Shown: positions 14,802 through 18,963 of the stretch, in pieces
Position numbering within the stretch: position 1 is the stretch's first letter
Layout: each line of letters opens with the position of its first letter
Assembly: GCA_029067025.1 (NCBI GenBank)
Contig: JAIEFH010000228.1
Location: 1-18,963, forward strand
From: Oscillospiraceae bacterium
Lineage (GTDB): Bacteria; Bacillota; Clostridia; Oscillospirales; Oscillospiraceae
DNA length: 18,963 nt
Reading direction: 5' to 3'
Position numbers and translations under genes: made by a program
The notes under the pieces: generated by a model
What the model saw: the letters and a program-made list of their open reading frames with translations, nothing else
Database searches by the model: none
What the model was told of the DNA's origin: nothing

Positions 14802-16367
14802 GTGTTTGAAATTGTTCATAAACTGCCCGCTCTGGCGCTGGCGGCTGACCAGGCATCTGAGCTTACGCCCCTTGGCGTCGTCGAGAACGTCAACAACTTC
14901 CTCAACAACATCGTCTGGGGCTGGCCGGCGCTGATCCTGCTGGCCTTCGTGGGCATCTTCATGACCTGCCGCACAAAATTCTTCCAGGTCAGCCACATCG
15001 CCCACTGGATGAAGGAGACCATCGGGGCCATCTTCCGCAAGGACGTGGTGAGCCATACCCAGGACAAGTCCATCTCCCAGTTCCAGTCCCTGTGCACCGC
15101 CCTGGCCGCCACCGTGGGCACCGGCAACATCGTGGGCGTGGCGGGGGCCATCATGGTGGGCGGCCCCGGCGCCGTGTTCTGGATGTGGATCATCGCCTTC
15201 TTCGGGATGATGACCAACTACTCCGAGAACGTGCTGGGCATTTTCTACCGCCGGAAGAACCACGCCGGTGAGTGGTCCGGCGGCGCTATGTACTACCTCC
15301 GGGACGGCCTGGGGGCCAAAAAGGGCTGCAAGGTGATCGGCGCGGTGCTGGCGGCGCTGTTTTCCGTGTTCTGTTTCCTGGCCTCCTTCGGCATTGGCAA
15401 CATGACCCAGATCAACTCCATCTCCGGCAATATGCAGGACGTGTTCGGCATCCCCACCTGGGCCACCGGTATCGTCATTGTGATTCTCACCGGGATGGTG
15501 GTGCTGGGCGGCCTGAAGCGCATCGCCTCCGTCACCGAGAAGATCGTGCCCTTCATGGTGATCCTGTACATGATCGGTTCCATCGTCATCTTCTGCTCCA
15601 ATATCGCCATGGTGGGCCCGGTGTTCGCCGCTATCTTCAAGGGTGCGTTCGCCCTGAAATCCGCCGCCGGCGGCATTGTGGGCTCCGGCATCAAGCTGGC
15701 CATTGAGCAGGGCATGAAGCGGGGCGTGTTCTCCAACGAGGCGGGCCTGGGCTCCTCCGTCATGGTCCACTCCAGCTCCAACGTGAAGGAGCCGGTGCGC
15801 CAGGGTATGTGGGGCATCTTTGAGGTGTTTGCCGACACCATCATCGTGTGTACCCTCACCGCCTTCTCTGTGCTGTCCTCGGGGCTGGTCAATCTGGACA
15901 CCGGCATTACCAACGCCGCCTATCAGAGCGTGGAGCTGACCAAAGCCAATCTGGTCAGCACCGTGTTTTCCATGCACTTCGGTTTTGCCGGGGCGGCTTT
16001 CGTGGCCATCTCCGTGATGCTGTTCGCCTTCTCCACCTGCCTGGGCTGGAGCCACTACGGCAGCAAGGCCTGCGAGTTCCTGTTCGGCGAGAAAGTGACC
16101 CGCGTCTATCAGATCATCTTCGTTGTCGCCACCTTCGGCGGCGCGGTGATGGGGGAGAACCTGGCCTGGGAGATCGCGGACACCCTCAACGGCATGATGA
16201 TGCTGCCCAACCTGGTGGGTGTGCTGGTGCTGTCCCCCATCGTCATCAAGATCACCAAAAACTATGTGGATCGCAAGCTGCGGGGGAAGGACGTCGAGCC
16301 CATGCTGTCCAACTTCCCGGACATCCAGAAGGAGGCCGCCGCGGCGGTCAAGCGGGGCGAGCAGTAA
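14802..16367 (+). CDS. Sodium:alanine/glycine symporter (AGCS family)
   Basis: This protein of about 521 residues has many membrane segments and the AGCS signature GTGNIVGVAGAI followed by GGPGAVFWMW (106-129). NEAGLGSS (near 315) and EWSGGAMYYL are also diagnostic. Members import alanine or glycine with sodium at the cytoplasmic membrane. The frame is open back to 14646, but that region lies before the promoter; the GTG at 14802 has AGAGGGG at proper spacing and begins the expected FEIVHK sequence. It stands alone, between the gatB hairpin and the converging sortase gene. Which amino acid it carries cannot be told from sequence. Confidence 0.95.
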   Translation: MFEIVHKLPALALAADQASELTPLGVVENVNNFLNNIVWGWPALILLAFVGIFMTCRTKFFQVSHIAHWMKETIGAIFRKDVVSHTQDKSISQFQSLCTALAATVGTGNIVGVAGAIMVGGPGAVFWMWIIAFFGMMTNYSENVLGIFYRRKNHAGEWSGGAMYYLRDGLGAKKGCKVIGAVLAALFSVFCFLASFGIGNMTQINSISGNMQDVFGIPTWATGIVIVILTGMVVLGGLKRIASVTEKIVPFMVILYMIGSIVIFCSNIAMVGPVFAAIFKGAFALKSAAGGIVGSGIKLAIEQGMKRGVFSNEAGLGSSVMVHSSSNVKEPVRQGMWGIFEVFADTIIVCTLTAFSVLSSGLVNLDTGITNAAYQSVELTKANLVSTVFSMHFGFAGAAFVAISVMLFAFSTCLGWSHYGSKACEFLFGEKVTRVYQIIFVVATFGGAVMGENLAWEIADTLNGMMMLPNLVGVLVLSPIVIKITKNYVDRKLRGKDVEPMLSNFPDIQKEAAAAVKRGEQ

Positions 16368-16370
16368 ATC

Positions 16371-16400
16371 AAAAAACCGGGGAGCGCTTTGGCCCCCCGC
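16371..16400 (-). terminator. Hairpin with T6 on the minus strand
   Basis: CGGGG, a mismatch and GC (16378-16385) pair with 16392-16399. The minus strand continues TTTTTTG, a classic terminator for the sortase unit as a second stop signal. On the plus strand it follows the symporter stop but lacks a T-run. Confidence 0.6.
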
Positions 16401-16421
16401 ATAAGATAAGGGCAACAACAA

Positions 16422-16456
16422 AAGGAGAGATCCCGTATGCCGCGGGATCTCTCCTT
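16422..16456 (-). terminator. Strong terminator right after the sortase stop
   Basis: A perfect 14-bp stem (16422-16435 with 16443-16456, 7-base loop) overlaps the sortase stop codon. The minus strand then reads TTTTGTTGTTG. It also blocks convergent transcripts from the symporter. Confidence 0.8.
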
Positions 16457-17270
16457 ATTGCTCTCGCGCCGGGTATATCTCCTCCAGCCGCGCCTGAACC
16501 ACCCAGCGGGTCTCATGGCCGCTGCTGGTGCAGGTGGAGAGGGTCAGCAGTTTGTCCTCCGGGCCGGGGACCACCCCCGTGTCGATCACGGAGCCGCGCA
16601 GGCACTGGTCGATCATCTCCTGACGCGCCTCCTCGCTGTCCAGTTCCCGCGCGTAGACCGCGCTGGTGACAGCGGGCTCCCAGGCGGCGAAAATCAGGTA
16701 GCGGCGCACGCACTTGCCGTCCGTGATATAGGCATAGGGATGCTCCGTCCAGAAGTCCTGCTCCGCGTACCGGTGCAGAGGGCCGAACATGGTGCCGTTG
16801 CGCATCCGGTGGCCGTAGATGATGGTATGGAACCCCTCAAAGTCCCGGCTGCTGCGCCAGTCCAGGAAAATGGCCCCGCCGCTGTTCCACTTTTTCTCCC
16901 AGGTATGATGCAGATAGTAGTCGTTGTCCGGGCCCTGGAGGATCGGGTGGGAGATGTCCGCGCCGGGAACGGTGAGCCAGGCCACCACGTCCGGGTTGAC
17001 CGCCCGCAGGGCGTCCAGATCCAGGCCCAACAGCTCTTCTACCGCAGGGTCCGTATCCTCCGGCCCTGTGGCCGGGTCCGGGGCCGGCGTGGCGGAGGCG
17101 TCTCCCTGTTCTGCCGGCGGCGCGGGTCTGGCATGGGCGATCTCCGCCGCCTTTTTCGTGGCCTCGGCGCTGTCCCGCCACTGGAGCTGCTGCCGCAGCA
17201 GAACCCCGGCGCAGATCAGCGCCACCAGAAGCAGCGCGGTATTCAGAATCACGCGAAGCCGCCTGCTCAT
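16455..17270 (-). CDS. srtB: Class B sortase
   Basis: This 271-residue protein has an N-terminal membrane anchor (about 8-25), a low-complexity Ala/Pro/Asp linker (about 45-75) and the class B catalytic domain. His154 (IIYGHRM), Cys247 (LSTCTSS) and Arg255 (ETRWVV) form the active site, and VNPDVVAWLTV followed by LQGPDNDYYL and GAIFLDW is the class B pattern. It links surface proteins to peptidoglycan after cutting a C-terminal sorting signal. The gene lies directly downstream of a surface protein ending in VPQTG, the natural candidate substrate. The ATG at 17270 has a perfect AAGGAGG upstream. A hairpin in the 49-base gap may lower its expression relative to the substrate. Confidence 0.95.
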   Translation of the reverse strand: MSRRLRVILNTALLLVALICAGVLLRQQLQWRDSAEATKKAAEIAHARPAPPAEQGDASATPAPDPATGPEDTDPAVEELLGLDLDALRAVNPDVVAWLTVPGADISHPILQGPDNDYYLHHTWEKKWNSGGAIFLDWRSSRDFEGFHTIIYGHRMRNGTMFGPLHRYAEQDFWTEHPYAYITDGKCVRRYLIFAAWEPAVTSAVYARELDSEEARQEMIDQCLRGSVIDTGVVPGPEDKLLTLSTCTSSGHETRWVVQARLEEIYPAREQ

Positions 17271-17289
17271 GGCGCACCTCCTTAAAACA

Positions 17290-17312
17290 GGGGCCCGGAA
17301 GATCCGGGCCCC
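17290..17312 (-). terminator. Hairpin between surface protein and sortase genes
   Basis: A perfect 9-bp stem (GGGGCCCGG at 17290-17298, loop AAGAT, complement at 17304-17312) is followed on the minus strand by TGTTTT and then at once by the sortase AAGGAGG. It is probably a leaky terminator or processing site. Confidence 0.6.
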
Positions 17313-17319
17313 CTTGTCG

Positions 17320-18963
17320 TTACGCGTTGTCCTTGCGCTTGCCGGTGTTCACATACACCAGTCCCATGCCGCAGGCCAGCAATACGACCACAAACATCAT
17401 GGTGGACGCCTCGCCGGTCTGGGGCACGTTGCTCAGGGGTACGTCGGGCCCGTCGATCTCCACGGTCTCGTCAGATGCCTCGGGCAGCTCAGCCAGGGGC
17501 ACGTCGGGCTCGTCGATCTCCACGCCCTCGTCAGGCCCCTCGGGCAGATCGCTCAGGGGCACGTCCGGCTCGTCGACCTCCACGGTGGGATCGGTGGGAT
17601 CGGTCGGATTAGTGGGGTCGGTCGGGTCGGTCGGGTCAGTTGGATTGGTGGGGTTGGTGGGATCTACGGGCAGGGCCGGAATAGACCGGGTTTCGGTGTG
17701 GTTACAGCCCTCCCGCTGGCAGGTGCTGGTCTCCTCGCCTTTCACGCCGGGGCTGGGCTCCTTGGTCACAACCCACTCGCCCATATCGTGGCCCAGGGCT
17801 TCGATGGGCTCAATGACGGTCTGCCCGCAGATGCAGCCGCCGCTGTATACCACTTCGCCCGCTTCCGTGCAGGTGGGTTCCTTCGTGATCTTCATGTTGG
17901 TGAAGTGGTGCACATGGTTCTTCAACCTAAGGACCCATGTACCATTTTCACGGCTCACCGTCTTCCCTGAATACACAGCCCGGACACCGAGATTGCGATC
18001 CCGCTCCTCGTCCAAATCCCACAGCGAATCCTCGGGGAGGATGAGCGTACTACCAGGACGCGAAGTATTATAAGTCACGAAAATATCATCGCCGTCATAC
18101 TTGCCCTTGTTGCCCTCGATCGTACCATCCTCCATGATGAAGGTGCCGTCGTTATACACGCCGCCGGCACTGGATCCGGCCGTGTTGTTCTTTATGACAC
18201 CATATTCAATTTTGACCACGCCCGCGTAGCCCTCGTTATACGTGTCGTTATACATGCCGCCGCCGTAGTCATCGGCCCTATTGCCCTCAATAACGCCGTT
18301 CGTCATGTTGAACGTGCCATTGATGTTGTACACGCCGCCGCCCTCGCCGTACCTGCCGGCCGCCGTGTTGTTGGTGATGGCGCCGCCGTTCATGGTGACC
18401 GTGCCGCCATTAGTGTTGCTCACACCGCCGCCCACGCCGTAGGCCGTATTGCCGCTTATCGTGCCGTCCTCCATGGTGAACGTGCCGCCGGAGTTATTCA
18501 CGCCGCCGCCGCCGCTGCGGTAGCCGCCGGTGAGCGTGTTGCCCGCAATCGAGCCGCTTTCCATGGTGAACGTGCCAGCGTTATATACGCCGCCGCCGGT
18601 GCCTCCGGTAATCGCGCCGGACTCATAGGTGCCCTCCTCAGCGGAGCCTGTTGCGGTGCTGTCCGTCAGGGTCAGCTCACCGCCCCCGTTGATCGTGATC
18701 ACGGCAGCGCCGGTTTTCTTCTGAGCGTCAATGTCGTTGCCGTTCAGGTCGATGGTGACGTCCGCACCTTTTTTAACTGTGATGGTTTTGGGGTCTCCGC
18801 TCTCATACTTGACTTCCTCGTAGAGCTTCACGTTGACCGCGCCGGTGTCATCGTCCTTGGACGCCTCGATCTTGTAGGTGGTTCCATCCTCTTTATACAC
18901 GGACTCGCCGGTATCAATGGCTCCCTGCAGCTCCCCGAAGGACGCCGCGAAGGACGGCGCGAC
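17320..18963 (-). CDS. Wall-anchored surface protein with beta-helix-like repeats, N-terminus outside window
   Basis: The frame is open through the window end at 18963 (547 codons visible), so the signal peptide lies outside. GTG 18900 is an internal codon, not a likely start. After a short N-terminal part come about six repeats of the type GGGVYN-GTFTMEDGTI-GNTA (about 18100-18620), as in pectate-lyase-like or POMP-type beta-helices. A doubled module with CxC/CxxxxC cysteines follows (KEPTCTEAGEVVYSGGC and EWVVTKEPSPGVKGEETSTC, about 17670-17920), then a PTNPTDP linker and three 20-residue repeats. The C-terminus is a sorting signal: VPQTG (17413-17427), a hydrophobic stretch and KRKDNA. The next gene is a class B sortase. 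The function is probably adhesion or structure; the binding target is unknown. Confidence 0.92.
   Translation of the reverse strand, partial: VAPSFAASFGELQGAIDTGESVYKEDGTTYKIEASKDDDTGAVNVKLYEEVKYESGDPKTITVKKGADVTIDLNGNDIDAQKKTGAAVITINGGGELTLTDSTATGSAEEGTYESGAITGGTGGGVYNAGTFTMESGSIAGNTLTGGYRSGGGGVNNSGGTFTMEDGTISGNTAYGVGGGVSNTNGGTVTMNGGAITNNTAAGRYGEGGGVYNINGTFNMTNGVIEGNRADDYGGGMYNDTYNEGYAGVVKIEYGVIKNNTAGSSAGGVYNDGTFIMEDGTIEGNKGKYDGDDIFVTYNTSRPGSTLILPEDSLWDLDEERDRNLGVRAVYSGKTVSRENGTWVLRLKNHVHHFTNMKITKEPTCTEAGEVVYSGGCICGQTVIEPIEALGHDMGEWVVTKEPSPGVKGEETSTCQREGCNHTETRSIPALPVDPTNPTNPTDPTDPTDPTNPTDPTDPTVEVDEPDVPLSDLPEGPDEGVEIDEPDVPLAELPEASDETVEIDGPDVPLSNVPQTGEASTMMFVVVLLACGMGLVYVNTGKRKDNA
17404..17583 (-). 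repeat. Three 20-residue repeats ending in the sorting motif
   Basis: Three 60-base units at 17583-17524, 17523-17464 and 17463-17404 encode VE(V/I)D(E/G)PDVPL followed by SDLPEGP, AELPEAS and SNVPQTG. The third unit carries the sortase site at the position where the first two have LPEGP and LPEAS. Confidence 0.85.
17584..17664 (-). repeat. PTNP/PTDP low-complexity linker
   Basis: The minus strand encodes repeated Pro-Thr-Asn/Asp-Pro units (period 9 bases), a wall-spanning linker typical of sortase substrates. The run is prone to slippage and length variation. Confidence 0.85.

Noticed and set aside
14760..16421. 553-residue minus-strand open frame
   Set aside because: It lies opposite the AGCS symporter and consists mostly of His/Gly/Asp/Gln runs typical of a reversed membrane-protein gene.
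18898..18900. GTG as the start of the surface protein
   Set aside because: The frame stays open to the window end, there is no ribosome binding site, and a wall-anchored protein needs a signal peptide that is not found here.

Overview
The window is GC-rich (roughly 60% or more by eye), densely packed, and reads as a Gram-positive anaerobic Firmicute of the Oscillospiraceae/Clostridia type (Flavonifractor or Intestinimonas-like; this placement is inference). The signs are strong AGGAGG-type ribosome binding sites, sigma-A-type promoters, a T-box leader, a class B sortase with a wall-anchored substrate, tRNA-dependent Asn/Gln synthesis by GatCAB, and a LytTR/GHKL two-component pair.

Left part (1-8192), all on the minus strand. 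Read in the direction of transcription, the order is: a small acidic hypothetical protein with its own consensus promoter; a hairpin; an envelope-modification pair (DHHW/AlgX-like protein and MBOAT O-acyltransferase); a LytTR response regulator and a short GHKL histidine kinase with no membrane sensor; a 120-base block of hairpins and short repeats; and two overlapping ABC exporter half-transporters, the second cut by the window start. Spacing of 4 bases between the DHHW and MBOAT genes, 27 bases to the regulator, and close contact between regulator and kinase suggests one transcription unit that modifies and senses the envelope. The ABC pair lies behind a possible terminator.

Middle (8193-9700). 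A 170-base intergenic stretch holds about 2.4 copies of a 70-74 base structured repeat. It is followed by a two-OB-fold SSB-like protein (plus strand) that runs tail to tail, with a short overlap, into a family 4 Fe-S uracil-DNA glycosylase (minus strand).

Right-middle (9668-14620, plus strand). A complete regulated operon: sigma-A promoter, T-box leader whose specifier codon reads as AAC (Asn), intrinsic terminator, then an archaeal-type AspRS and gatC-gatA-gatB. The AspRS carries the His and Pro residues linked to the non-discriminating enzymes. The parts fit one pathway: AspRS charges tRNA-Asn with Asp, GatCAB amidates it to Asn-tRNA, and uncharged tRNA-Asn switches the operon on.

Right part (14740-18963). 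A promoter and an AGCS sodium:alanine/glycine symporter on the plus strand face, across tandem hairpins, a minus-strand pair: a class B sortase and, transcribed before it, a large surface protein (N-terminus outside the window). The surface protein has beta-helix-like repeats, a Pro/Thr/Asp/Asn linker, a 20-residue triplicate repeat and a VPQTG sorting signal.
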